Shown here: in pieces, positions 54,180 through 63,181 of the stretch
Layout: the number at the start of each line of letters is the position of its first letter
Position numbering within the stretch: position 1 is the first letter of the stretch
Source: Diploptera punctata
Taxonomy: Eukaryota; Arthropoda; Insecta; Blattodea; Blaberidae
Reading direction: 5' to 3'
Assembly: GCA_030220185.1 (NCBI GenBank)
Contig: JASPKZ010004955.1
Coordinates: 1,178,001 to 1,242,000 of the forward strand
Length of the DNA stretch: 64,000 bases
The notes under the pieces: generated by a model
Seen by the model: only the letters and a program-made list of their open reading frames with translations
Told to the model about the DNA's origin: nothing
Database searches by the model: none
Translations under genes and position numbers: made by a program

Positions 54180-55575
54180 CAAAGGTTTTGGCATCAGAAA
54201 CTATATGCACAAATTACACTTCTAAAAACTGGACACACATTTATACAGATGGATCTCTCTTAGATGAGAATGGAGCAGGTGCAGGTGGAACATGCTAATT
54301 CTTCTCCTTTTGTTTACATGCTGGAAGAAATATTACTAATTTTGATGGTGAAATTGATGCTATTAATCTCTCACTTAAAAATATTTTTATTTGGCTACAA
54401 CATTGCAAAAATATTGTGATTCTATCAGATTCTAAAGCAGCAGCATTAACCATATATCCAAAAATGGGAAAGATATTAGAAATACAAAACAGACTATTGA
54501 GAAATTTGGCAAACATGTAGGGCTGCATGCAAATACATTAGTCACTACTAAAATTACTTCCATTCACTGGTGAGCTGACTCACCGTGAGCAAGTGCAAAG
54601 ATCAAATTAGCTACCCACTAACTGGTCATGCATGAAAGTCGTCGTTTTCGTAATATTGGCAAGAAATTATCCAGCATTCTCAGCGATAAAACCACTTCCG
54701 TTATTTTCGTCTGCTAGAGGAACGCATTTACGCTTGTGTTCCACAAATAATTCCGTATACAACAACGTCTGCATCGCGCAATATTACGCCGATTCTCCTG
54801 TTCTTCGAGTTGAATTCTTTGGTAGACTCTATCAAATTCCTCTTCTCTGCGTATACCAAAAACATGATCAAAGTCTTCAAGGTCCGACATCTTGGATAAA
54901 GCAGCAAGGTATGCGGCAAGGTTTCAAACTACAACGGTTCCCTTCAGGATTCTCACGATTTGTTTCTCTCTTAAGTCACCTTGTCAGGTAACTTACAAAT
55001 TTCAACAATTATTATCGCATGAACAGATATCTGAGTAAGCAAAATCGTATTAGGATACAACTTTCTCGGCAGAGAGCGCCTTTTATGGTCTAATGCATTC
55101 ATAGATTCGACCCGTAGTCTTACAATGGAGTCCAGCCCATTGTGGAATACAATGGAATAAAAGAGCTTGATATACTTGCAAAAGGGTGTAAAATTGAGCA
55201 GAAAGTAACAAATGCATTTTCTTATGAATCAATGAAAATAATTATAAAGAAAAAAATAACAATAGTTACAATTCCAATTTAATTGAGAAAGTCTGAAACA
55301 GAAATATAAATACACTCCTCTATAATTCTTGAACAGCTCGAAAATCTGCAGTTGCTATACTGAGGCTTTTTATAGGACATGACTGCTTAGGAACATATCT
55401 TCAAAGAATTGGTGTTAATGTCTCCTGAGTGTATATTGTTTTCTCAAGGTGTGGAAATGGACAGATCTCTTCAAAATTATCAACATGTGATATCCAAGTA
55501 TTGGGAAGCAAGAAGGAAAATAACTTTGTTGTTAACTCCAGAGCATTAGCTACATACATACATACATACATATTT
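54180..55575 (+). mobile_element. LINE RNase H and C-terminal fragment, split by TIR family M
   Basis: NWTHIYTDGSLLDENGAGAGG (about 54222-54285) is the start of an RNase H domain, with the catalytic Asp in YTDGS. GEIDAINLSL and VILSDSKAAALT follow, giving the Glu and the second Asp. TIR element 54520-55114 interrupts. Then LQWSPAHCGIQWNKRA (about 55122-55165), AVAILRLFIGHDCLGTYLQR-like (55345-55400) and CILFSRCGNG. The end has an (ACAT)n tail at 55551-55571. Frames are broken. It resembles the fragment at 10091-12060. Confidence 0.82.
54520..55114. mobile_element. TIR element family M, copy 2 (in LINE RNase H)
   Basis: TA at 54518-54519 and 55115-55116. The termini gggctgcatgcaaatacatt and (complement of right end) cgggtcgaatctatgaatgc form imperfect inverted repeats. 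It is about 45 bp longer than copy 1, including an insertion near 54545-54560 and a local duplication (aaggtatgcggcaaggtt) near 54906-54923. Confidence 0.75.
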
Positions 55576-55651
55576 CCTTTGTTAATTAAATGTTCCATAT
55601 GCAAGATAAAATCAAATGTTTCATACCTCTCCTCATATTAATCTTTTAAGT

Positions 55652-55693
55652 AGATCGCGATTTTGGATTCATGGCAAACCCATCCTCAGTACC
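55652..55693 (-). ncRNA. Degenerate hammerhead-like core, P5 left arm
   Basis: CTGAGGA (complement of 55683-55689) and stem II remain, but the GAAA box has mutated (reads CAAAA), so it is presumed inactive. Confidence 0.4.
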
Positions 55694-55960
55694 ATTTTGC
55701 TGACTGATGTTATGTCAATCGGAAGAACCACTTCTTCTTCTTCCCTCTGTTGGTGGACCGATAAACCTCTGGATTAGGTCAGAAGTCGCGGGAATTTTGA
55801 AGCTCATAAGTTTTTTCTTTGTTTTTTTCAAAACAAAAACTTACGAAATTTGAAATTCCCGCAAATTCTGACCTGATTGAGAGGTTTATCAGACCACCAA
55901 CAGAGGGAAGAAGAAGAAGAAGTGGTTCTTCCGATCAACATAACATCAGTCGGCAAAATG

Positions 55961-56003
55961 GTACTGAGGATGGGTTTGCCATGAACCCGAAATTGCGATC
56001 TAC
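55961..56003 (+). ncRNA. Hammerhead-like core, P5 right arm
   Basis: GTA, CTGAGGA (55964-55970), T, perfect stem II GGGTT-tgccatg-AACCC, GAAA (55989-55992), short stem III with loop TGCG, ATC (predicted cleavage after 56000), then TAC pairing with GTA. One of the two clearest copies with a paired stem I in this subfamily. Confidence 0.58.
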
Positions 56004-56089
56004 TTAGAAGATTAATATGAGGAGAGGTATGGAACATTTGATTTTATCTTAAATTAAACCTATCATAGTGATTCATCCCTATAAAAGTT

Positions 56090-56530
56090 CAATATTCGTT
56101 ACATATTCAGTTATATTGTGACAATTTGAACATGGCTTTTTTTTTTAATTCAGGTAAATCCTGATGTCATATTTGAATTTTGGAAAATTCCTTCCTTATT
56201 TTATTTCAGTAGCATATACTATGATTCATTGAAAAAAAAAATTAATTGCGACTCCTATGTAATTGATAGGGCTATATTCTAAGTTTGATTAAAACGGGTA
56301 AAAACAAAAATTGCTTTGACAGATATATTTATATATTCATAAATTTTGTCATGGTATTTTCGATGTCTGTTAGGTGGGATTGAAGAAGATATGTAAAGAT
56401 TTTTCAAAAATATTTTCTTGGGAACAACCTCAATAGCTTCATTCCTTTGGAGTTTGCTAAAAGCATAATCTCATATTGAATATTAATGAGTTATAGAACT
56501 GTAATAACTATTATTATTTTGAAAAGAAAA
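56090..56530. repeat. Dispersed repeat R2
   Basis: Shares blocks with 36770-36960 (tttcaggtaaatcc, ttttggaaaatacc, gtatactgagtc) and with 41870-41995 (gtcatggt, taggattggtgaag, ttcattcctttg). Family unidentified; the three pieces together suggest one element of at least 500 bp. Confidence 0.6.
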
Positions 56531-57010
56531 ATTAACTCCCTCAGGGGTCCTCATCTAGGGGATATGTGGATGGCGACCACAAGGTGCCCAAGCTGAGCAA
56601 AACATTTCTTCCACTTACTTGTGTTTTGCACTGTTTTAACTTTATTATCTAACCTCTCTTGGTTAACTCTTGTTTTTTTCGACCCCGATGCTATTAGGGC
56701 ATCCGAGGGCTAGGGAGTCTTTCCTTTCTTCCATTTCTTCTTTCCTTTATTTTCTTTTCTTCTCCAGAAAAGCCTGACCAGAGGCTATAAGATGGCAGCC
56801 CCATCACTGGTCTTGCCTTCCTTTGGCCAGCAACCAATCGAAGGGACTATTATTATGCTTTCAAGTTTTATATGAGAATTTCCCGGAAGGATCAAACTAA
56901 TGACGACCAAAGCATGAATCACTGGGCCGTCCTATGAAACGCTGGAGGGAAAATTTTCTATAGGATCGTAACAGTCCTTGGCCTAATACTTGGAAGGAAG
57001 AAGAAGAAGA
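56531..57010. repeat. Unclassified repeat with (GAA)n tail
   Basis: The end cctatgaaacgctggaggga...cttggaaggaagaagaagaa at 56930-57012 also occurs at 42050-42128. The tail type is retrotransposon-like. The 5' part is unassigned. Confidence 0.6.
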
Positions 57011-57014
57011 AGAA

Positions 57015-57365
57015 AAATTAACGCTTGAACTGTTCTCCATATGAGTGTGCTGTTCATTACACCATTCAAACAACGATACAAACATTAACATTTCTTTCCA
57101 CATATGCAATTCTCAAATCATCTGAAGGCAGATAAACGTGCTACCAAAGCTTATAGCTTAAACGATTCTCATTAAAAAATACTTCTTTAATAGAAGCTGG
57201 CCTTTGGCTATTGGCAGTGCCTTCTATCTGCCTTCGGACGATTTGAGAATTGTATATGTGGAAAGAAATGTTAACATCTGTATCGTCATTTGAATAGTGT
57301 AATGGACAGTGTTCTTATACGGAGAACGAGAGATTCAGGGTTCAAATCCCAGTTCAAGCATTAAT
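57015..57365. repeat. Inverted pair of tRNA-like segments
   Basis: The left arm (57017-57130, minus) and right arm (57230-57362, plus) are complementary: gcttgaactgttctccatat...tttccacatatgcaattctc, and gagaattgtatatgtggaaa...ggagaacgag...agttcaagc. Each contains a tRNA-like box A (AGTGTAATGG) and, in the right arm, box B GGTTCAAATCC. The ends resemble a Glu/Asp-type tRNA-derived SINE head. It lies about 150 bp upstream of exon D. Confidence 0.7.
57290..57360 (+). tRNA. tRNA-like segment (SINE head)
   Basis: GAATAGTGTAATGGACAGTG start, anticodon-region palindrome gttcttatacggagaac, and box B GGTTCAAATCC. The acceptor pairing is poor, so it is not a functional tRNA. Confidence 0.4.
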
Positions 57366-57509
57366 TTTTTTTTCAAAATAATAATATCCAGTACTGGAAA
57401 GTGTTTAATTTATAATAATTCCATAAAAAATTATTATTAACTTTCATTTTGATTGCCATTTCTTATTTGGTAACATTAATCTTCATTTTTTTTGTTTACT
57501 GTGTTGCAG

Positions 57510-58010
57510 GCTGTAACATCAGCATCGGATTTAGATGGAGACTCTCTTTCCCCAGAACATGGTGGGGGAAGCAGTAAGGGGGTTCCCCGCGTTATAGGGA
57601 ATCTTCCAATTGCTGAATATGAGGGCTCACCTCGACGCTATGGGCCACGTCAGTTGGATGTGTCTCAGTCTCATCCTGTACTACCTTCAGCACAAAGTCT
57701 ACTCGCCTCACCTTCTGTGTATCCTCCACGTCCTGGCTTCCCTCAGAGAGTCCTTCCTACCCCCACAGATCAGCCCCAAGCATCAACTACCCCTACCAGC
57801 ACGACTGCAGCATTTGACTACCTGTATGAATTTTCAGAGACCCGTAAAGTTCTAGAAGAATTTTTTAAGTGCCCTCCTGCTCCCTCTAGTGAGGAGACCA
57901 GCGACTTCCAATTTCAGGAACTAGAATATGAATTGCGCAGACAGGCAGGCAGTGCATATGTTGGGCAGCGATTGGCAAAGGGAACATTACATCAAGACAA
58001 CTCCGATCAG
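57510..58010 (+). CDS. Host gene, internal exon D1
   Basis: Acceptor ttgtttactgtgttgcag ends at 57509. The frame enters in phase 0, matching exon C, and is open for 167 codons. It encodes AVTSASDLDGDSLSPEHGGG, a Pro/Ser-rich middle (QSHPVLPSAQSLLASPSVYP; GFPQRVLPTPTDQPQ), then a more ordered part, AAFDYLYEFSETRKVLEEFF and KCP, and FQFQELEYELRRQAGSAYVG with QRLAKG. This last part looks like a conserved domain with helices. At 58010 a CAG|GTGAGA donor follows. The unspliced frame stops at 58085. I do not recognise the protein family. Confidence 0.8.
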
Positions 58011-58057
58011 GTGAGAATCATGACGGTGTTTCGCCACGTGGTGATCTTGATGCACAG
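58011..58057 (+). other. 47-nt segment: tiny intron or frameshifted coding
   Basis: Starts GTGAGA and ends TGCACAG. Splicing it joins D1 and D2 in frame. Alternatively, one missing G in the GG at 58010-58011 would let the whole stretch be read as GENHDGVSPRGDLDAQ, which is acidic/polar like its neighbours. Both explanations fit the sequence. Confidence 0.55.
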
Positions 58058-58568
58058 GATGCTGAAGCAGAAGGACACTTCTTAGATCTGTCAGCAGATA
58101 CAACAGGGTCAACAGAAGATCTTGGTGACACTGAAGTTGGAGGGTTACAAGTAGGACATTCTCGCAACTTTACGTTATCGCCAGAAACAACAGACTGTGA
58201 TTCAAATTGTGGAGATTTAGACAGCGAAGTGTCTCTTCTATTGCTGGAAAGTGAAGGACCTACTGGAGGTGGGATAGATCCTTCCAATCAGCTTGCACCA
58301 GACTCAATGCGATTATACTCTAGCATGCCTGTTTTGGAAGATGGACTTTCATCAGGACATGCATCAGATACAGACAATAATAATCCTACAGTTATGAAGT
58401 TAATGAAGCGACAGATTACTGAGATTGAGAGAGAAATAACGACACAGCGTGCAGCCAACAAGGAGAAGGCCACAACGCCTGTAGCAGAGCAGACATCGGC
58501 ACCCAAAAGTAGAGATAATTCTTATGACACAACAGATCCTGAGTTGGAGGCACTGGATCCTCTACATG
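58058..58568 (+). CDS. Host gene, exon D2
   Basis: Open frame starting DAEAEGHFLDLSADTTGSTE and including SLLLLESEGPTGG, MRLYSSMPVLEDGLSSGHAS and a likely coiled coil VMKLMKRQITEIEREITTQR. It is acidic and Ser/Thr-rich around the helix. A possible donor CATG|GTAAAA at 58568/58569 would leave in phase 1. If it is not used, the frame runs ten more codons to a TGA at 58598-58600. The block is surrounded by AT-rich non-coding sequence and has the same composition as D1. Confidence 0.72.
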
Positions 58569-58600
58569 GTAAAATTCTGAGATACTTAAGTATCAGTTGA

Positions 58601-59129
58601 GGCATTGTGTTGAAGATAAATTAAAATTTTACAGGAACACTTTAAAACTTTTATGATTTATAAAATCAGACTCCAAAAACTAGGTGGGCTGTTGATATGA
58701 TATACACTATTTTATTATGTCTTATCCAATCAATTTACTGTTTATTAGTAGAACTTCGTTAACTTATGTGGGAATGTGTCTTGTGACACTCTGCCACAAT
58801 GCCTCAATTGGTAAAATTGTTATCAAAGGGAAAGAGAGAGAGAGTCAATTTTTTTTACTTTCATTTGCTGCCACATCAAATCATATTCATGTTTTATAAC
58901 AGAGTTTACATTTTTTTTCACTGTCAACATTGCTAAATTACAAACACACTAATATCTCTTTTATCTGGACTAGGTAGAACTGGACATCATCCATATTAAT
59001 GAAAATCTGGAAAATCGAGTAAAAATAGCACACAATCATGCAAATTACACACATAAAGACATATTAAAAAGTATATTTTATTTTCACAAACAGTTTAGTA
59101 CAAACATTAAAACAATGTTGGTTTTATTT
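58601..59129. other. Unassigned sequence after exon D2
   Basis: AT-rich. No downstream exon, polyadenylation context or repeat boundary that I can support. Confidence 0.35.
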
Positions 59130-59222
59130 GATAGAGAAACGCTGTACGCTCAAACCGTATAGTTTTTCTCTTTAAATATAATTTGTCCTTCAATGAGAAG
59201 TATGAAATTAATAATAAAACAT
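59130..59222 (+). repeat. Remnant of a tRNA-like cassette
   Basis: agagaaacgctgtacgctca, then gtttttctctttaaatataa and aataataaaaca match the junction and spacer parts of the cassettes in array 1. The tRNA-like part is deleted. Confidence 0.6.
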
Positions 59223-59724
59223 TGAATGTTAGTTTTGCTGTTTCTACTAATCACTAAAATAATGGGTGAGTTTATATTGTGTCACTTTGTTACATCATTT
59301 ATGTGCAATATGATCATAGAAGCATTTCGCCAGCATCAATTGTGCAGAAGTTATTTCGGTCCTATCTTGGTTAAAAATCAGTTCAAAGGAAATTTGTCAC
59401 TAGGGAAAAACAATTACACATTACACTTGGAGACAAATGAATTCACAGCAAAATCCAAAATTGATGTGAATAAACTGGATATTTAGACTACATAGAGCTG
59501 GATAAACGAGGTATTTAGAAATTTTTAGATTATGCCATTGTCAAAGCTGACATCATTAAGGATTTATATAATAAATTTGGGAATTTTTATCATTAAGGAT
59601 TACCTTAATGTATCTTAGTTTCCAAGGTGATTTTTTTTGCTAACCAACTTATTGCAACATTATGAATTTGGTTCATATTAAAGCAAATTTCAATTATAAC
59701 TAACACATTCATTTAACTAATTTT
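59223..59724. other. Unassigned sequence with one open frame
   Basis: 86 codons at 59226-59486 with no motif that I recognise (MCNMIIEAFRQHQLCRS...). Possibly transposon-derived. Confidence 0.25.
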
Positions 59725-60185
59725 GACAGTATGAGGTAAATATCAATAGAATATAAGTATGAATCAGGAACTTTACACCTCACCTCAAAATATGATCCTC
59801 TCACCTGGACATCTTTTGAAAATCATCAACTGTTTGAATTGCCAATGCCAACTTTCCTCTTGTCACCTGATGGGAGTTGAATGAACTTAGGAACTTCAAA
59901 ATTCATTAATAGTGAGTGGAGAACATATTTTTAACGACTCACCTCATACAATAATATTCAAAATTAATATTTAAATTAATGTTGGGAAGTAAACATTATG
60001 AGGTTATATCATTAATATTGAGCAGAGAACATATTTTTAATAACTCACCTCATACAATTTCAAATTTTAGCCATGACTGAAGATGAACAAAAAATTTGTA
60101 TAAAACCAATGGTCAAAAAAATTTGAAATTGTATGAGGTGAGTTATTAAAAAAATGTTCTCCACTTAATTCAAAATTCATGATTC
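59725..60185. repeat. Cluster of PLE termini and short palindromes
   Basis: Repeated boundary elements: atgaggtaaatatca (59731), acctcacctcaa (59778), the minus-strand reading of a PLE 3' end (59790-59910), gtggagaacatatttttaac with actcacctcatac (59917-59948), atgttgggaagtaaacatta and TGAGGT (59977-60004), a second gagaacatatttttaataac copy (60023-60042), and an inverted copy (60120-60170, gtatgaggtgagttattaaa). At least three PLE ends were inserted into one another. Confidence 0.7.
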
Positions 60186-60373
60186 CATTCTTGTTCTTCT
60201 AAATCAGGGAGCCCAAACTAGGTCCTGCAGGCCCCTATAGGCCTTGAATCATTCTAATAAAATGTGCTAAGGGTATGCTTATAATATTAATCCATCAGTA
60301 ATAGAACAAGAACTTGTGAATTATGTTATAACAACATAATAAGAAAAGTAGAAAATCAACACATGCTTATAAT

Positions 60374-60374
60374 G

Positions 60375-60410
<36 letters not shown>

Positions 60411-60411
60411 T
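60374..60411. repeat. (TTA)n microsatellite
   Basis: About twelve ATT/TTA repeats (attattattatta...). Confidence 0.95.
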
Positions 60412-60418
60412 ATTTAGT

Positions 60419-60500
60419 AGTTTTCACAATGATGTTTTTATTATTAATTTAACATTTCTCACTGAAAAAAAAAAATTTTTCTCTTCAAATATAGTTTTCA
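60419..60500 (-). repeat. Cassette spacer remnant
   Basis: gatgtttttattattaattt, aacatttctcactgaa, A-run and tttttctcttcaaatatag: joined parts of cassette spacers with the tRNA-like unit deleted. Confidence 0.55.
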
Positions 60501-60760
60501 CAACATTTCACATCTTCCTGCACCCAATTAATGTACTGTCATTCTCCACCACACCTCTTTGTAATCCCAATCTCCATCGTCCAATCCTTTTTTTCCCCTC
60601 ATGCTGCTCAAAACACCATCAATCCACGTTAGTTTGGCCACCTTCTTATTCTAACAAATGGCACTCATTCTAGTATTCTTCTTGGGAATCTGTCTCCGTC
60701 ATTCTTTTTACATGACCATACTATTTTAATTGTTTATTTTTTTATGAAATTCACGATTGA
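60500..60760 (-). mobile_element. RTE-type LINE C-terminal fragment
   Basis: Second copy of the segment at 36505-36745; minus-strand reading DRFPRRILE near 60690 and a GLDDGDW-like block near 60585. Degenerate. Confidence 0.6.
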
Positions 60761-61084
60761 AGTTTGAACATAGATCTTTTGTTTAATAATTACATTGTTT
60801 CTTATTTTATCGCTTCTAGAGATCCCAGCTGAATGCCTCTAAAAATCCATTTCTGTCAAATTTAATTTACTTTTTGTCTAGATTTTAATAAAAAAAGTTG
60901 AGTCTATTGTCATTTTACCTCTTATTCATTGTTCTCTTTTAGGACGCGTTTTAAAACATCTCTATTCTACCTTAAACTCGAAGCAGTAGATTGCTTTGCC
61001 CCACGTTGTGGTGACATTTTGAAGAAGTAATTCTCTTCATGCCCGATGTTGTAAACATTTTGAAGAAGGTTTGGTGTCACAAAA
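60761..61084. other. Unassigned sequence
   Basis: Contains a local repeat ttttgaagaagtaattctct / ttttgaagaaggtttgg near 61015-61070. Otherwise nothing recognised. Confidence 0.3.
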
Positions 61085-61250
61085 AGAATTACTGGTTCAA
61101 GTTGGGTTTAATTTTCGGTAGAGCCAGATTCTCTTCTCAAGGTCGGAAGTTGGTACACTGGATATCCCGATGATATGATGGGTGATAATGATAATGATGG
61201 TGCGCCAGGAGACTCCTTAATCCTAAGCTTAATCTAAGATGAATATGAAT
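61085..61250 (+). mobile_element. SINE (family 3) fragment
   Basis: Box B-like GGTTCAAGTTG and body blocks (gacttcctt.., taatcctaagcttaatctaa, gatgatatgatgggtgataa) related to 46430-46612, rearranged. Confidence 0.5.
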
Positions 61251-61254
61251 GGTG

Positions 61255-61425
61255 ATGATTGCGATGGCCATATGATGTTCGGGGACCATTTAGGCTTTAA
61301 AGTTTCCTGACATTTGTCCTACAGGTGAGGAAAAACCTCACCCAGGAAACTGTCCCAACTGGGGATTGAACCCGGGCCCACTGTGTGACAAGACAGTACG
61401 CTACCTCGAGGCCACAGCAGTGGAC
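61255..61425 (-). mobile_element. tRNA-derived SINE (family 2), copy 3, truncated
   Basis: On the minus strand the head at 61425-61350 has TGGCCTCGAGGTAGCG and GGTTCAATCCC. The body ends early, near the gatggccatatgatgttcgg segment. It is directly joined to the family-3 fragment. Confidence 0.8.
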
Positions 61426-61559
61426 TATAAACTTACATTATTGATGAATTAAGTCATACATTCTTGGTAAGAGCTAACCAAAGCTTAACAAATGGAGCAG
61501 TAGTAATAGCAGCAACAGTTGTAGAAGTTGAATGACAGCCTCCTGGTTTCCCAGTATAA

Positions 61560-61640
61560 CTGTTAGTCTGCCTTGCTGGCCCAGGTAGTAGCATGCCAGC
61601 TTTCTGACTGTCGGATCCAAGTTCAATACCTTGCTGGGTT
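61560..61640 (+). mobile_element. tRNA-like SINE fragment
   Basis: GCTGGCCCAGGTAGTAGCAT (box A region) and AAGTTCAATACC (box B region) with complementary ends cttgctgg/tgctggg. Degenerate; the family differs from the others here. Confidence 0.45.
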
Positions 61641-61649
61641 GAACATTTT

Positions 61650-62160
61650 AATCATCAATTAAATTTAATTTAATTATAAAATTTTTAATTTGAGGTGGTG
61701 TTGTACAGTTTTTAATGACCAGATTCCTGCATTAAATTGCAAATCCCTCCACAGTACATATGTTGAAAAGTCATATGATATTGTTGATAGCAATTTGTCC
61801 GTCGGATGGGGACGTTAATCCTGGTGGCCCCCTTGGTGCCTTTTTACAGGAGTAGACTATGTGCCGGCACCAAGTTTCATCTTCTCCCTTCTCTTCATCA
61901 TAATCCCTCATACATCATTCATTACACTACACAGACACATAAATGTTTGTACACAATACACAAGTACATCATCTATGTTATGTTGTCTCCCTAAAATGGT
62001 GTGCAAATTGAAAATGACCACCCAGCGTGGAACCCAGAGCAAGTGAAGTGCAGTGGGTGGCATTAGAAACACACACCCACACACATTCTCTTTGCCATTC
62101 AAACTGAGCTTCTTGCATGCTTCCAGACAGCTGATATGCCAGTTTTTGGAAATTTAATCT
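61650..62160. other. Unassigned sequence
   Basis: Short overlapping open frames at 61806-62102 on both strands; none has a recognisable motif. Probably an old transposon piece. Confidence 0.3.
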
Positions 62161-62162
62161 GA

Positions 62163-62468
62163 TTTTAATTATCAGATTTTAACAAATGTCTTCTTCTCCT
62201 TCTTCTACTACAAGGTTTAGGCTATGCAGCCTGTTCCGGCGAAGTTAAAAGTGGAGTCCATCTTCTGCGTGGTCGGCCAACATCTCTTGTTCCTCTGGGA
62301 TTATACAGGAAGGTTCTTTTTGGTATTCTTTCGTTGTTCATTCTCATTAAGTGTTCTGTCCATTTCTTATTATTTTCGCTGATTTTATCTTCAATTTTAT
62401 ATATATTTAATTCTTCTCGTATAGTTTCATTCCTTATTCTATCCGCTTTTAACAAATTTTCTAAGTGT
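62163..62468 (-). mobile_element. RTE-type LINE 3' fragment
   Basis: Minus strand: LENLLKADRIRNETIREELN, IEDKISENNKKWTEHLMRMN, RIPKRTFLYNPRG and GRPRRRW (62465-62250), the typical RTE C-terminus, then a (GAAGAAGGA)-type tail at 62190-62208. Its upstream side is cut by cassette array 4. Confidence 0.85.
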
Positions 62469-62499
62469 AAAATATTAAATTTGAAGAGAAAAATTTTTC

Positions 62500-62572
62500 G
62501 CCTAGACCGGGACTCGAACCCGGGACCCTTGGCTTTCCGGGCCAAGTGCTCTACCAACTGAGCTACCGAGGC
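62500..62572 (-). tRNA. tRNA-like segment, array 4 unit 1
   Basis: Identical to the array 3 segments; formal anticodon GGA, C33. Confidence 0.5.
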
Positions 62573-62803
62573 GAGTTACGATCTAGACGCAAATTTTTCT
62601 CTTATATACGGTGTAATTCCCTATCGCCAAATGCTTTTGAAACCATTGTTTCTATCTTTGCAAATGGCGGCTTCTTAGTTAAGAAGACATTTATTGGAAA
62701 TTTAACATTACTTTAAAAGCCAGTAAGGCCTCTAATGATGTTTTTATTATTAATTTAACATTTCTCAATGAAAGATAAATTAAATTTGAAGAGAAAAATT
62801 TTC

Positions 62804-62876
62804 GCCTAGACCGGGACTCGAACCCGGGACCCTTGGCTTTCCGGGCCAAGTGCTCTACCAACTGAGCTACCGAGGC
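62804..62876 (-). tRNA. tRNA-like segment, array 4 unit 2
   Basis: Same 73-nt sequence as unit 1. Confidence 0.5.
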
Positions 62877-63108
62877 GAGTTACGATCTAGACGCAAATTT
62901 TTCTCTTATATACGGTGTAATTCCCTATCGCCAAATGCTTTTGAAACCATTGTTTCTATCTTTGCAAATGGCGGCTTCTTAGTTAAGAAGACATTTATTG
63001 GAAATTTAACATTACTTAAAAGCCAGTAAGGCCTCTAATGATGTTTTTTATTATTAATTTAACATTTCTCAATGAAAGATAAATTAAATTTGAAGAGAAA
63101 AATTTTTC

Positions 63109-63181
63109 GCCTAGACCGGGACTCGAACCCGGGACCCTTGGCTTTCCGGGCCAAGTGCTCTACCAACTGAGCTACCGAGGC
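63109..63181 (-). tRNA. tRNA-like segment, array 4 unit 3
   Basis: Same 73-nt sequence. Its upstream part ends at the target duplication after ctatctttgc. Confidence 0.5.

Larger units (their letters stand above)
55621..56045. repeat. PLE 3'-end palindrome P5
   Basis: Tail-out arms of about 200 bp: minus 55840-55621, plus 55830-56045. Both have the NFEIPANSDLIERFI-type reading, then a PPTEGRRRRSGSSDQHN-type stretch, the ribozyme-like core and the boundary (tatgaggagaggtatg at right; catacctctcctcatatt at left). Confidence 0.85.

Noticed and set aside
57610..57855. Second plus-strand frame inside exon D1 and the minus frame at 58018-58287
   Set aside because: They overlap the phase-consistent coding frame and have no independent support.
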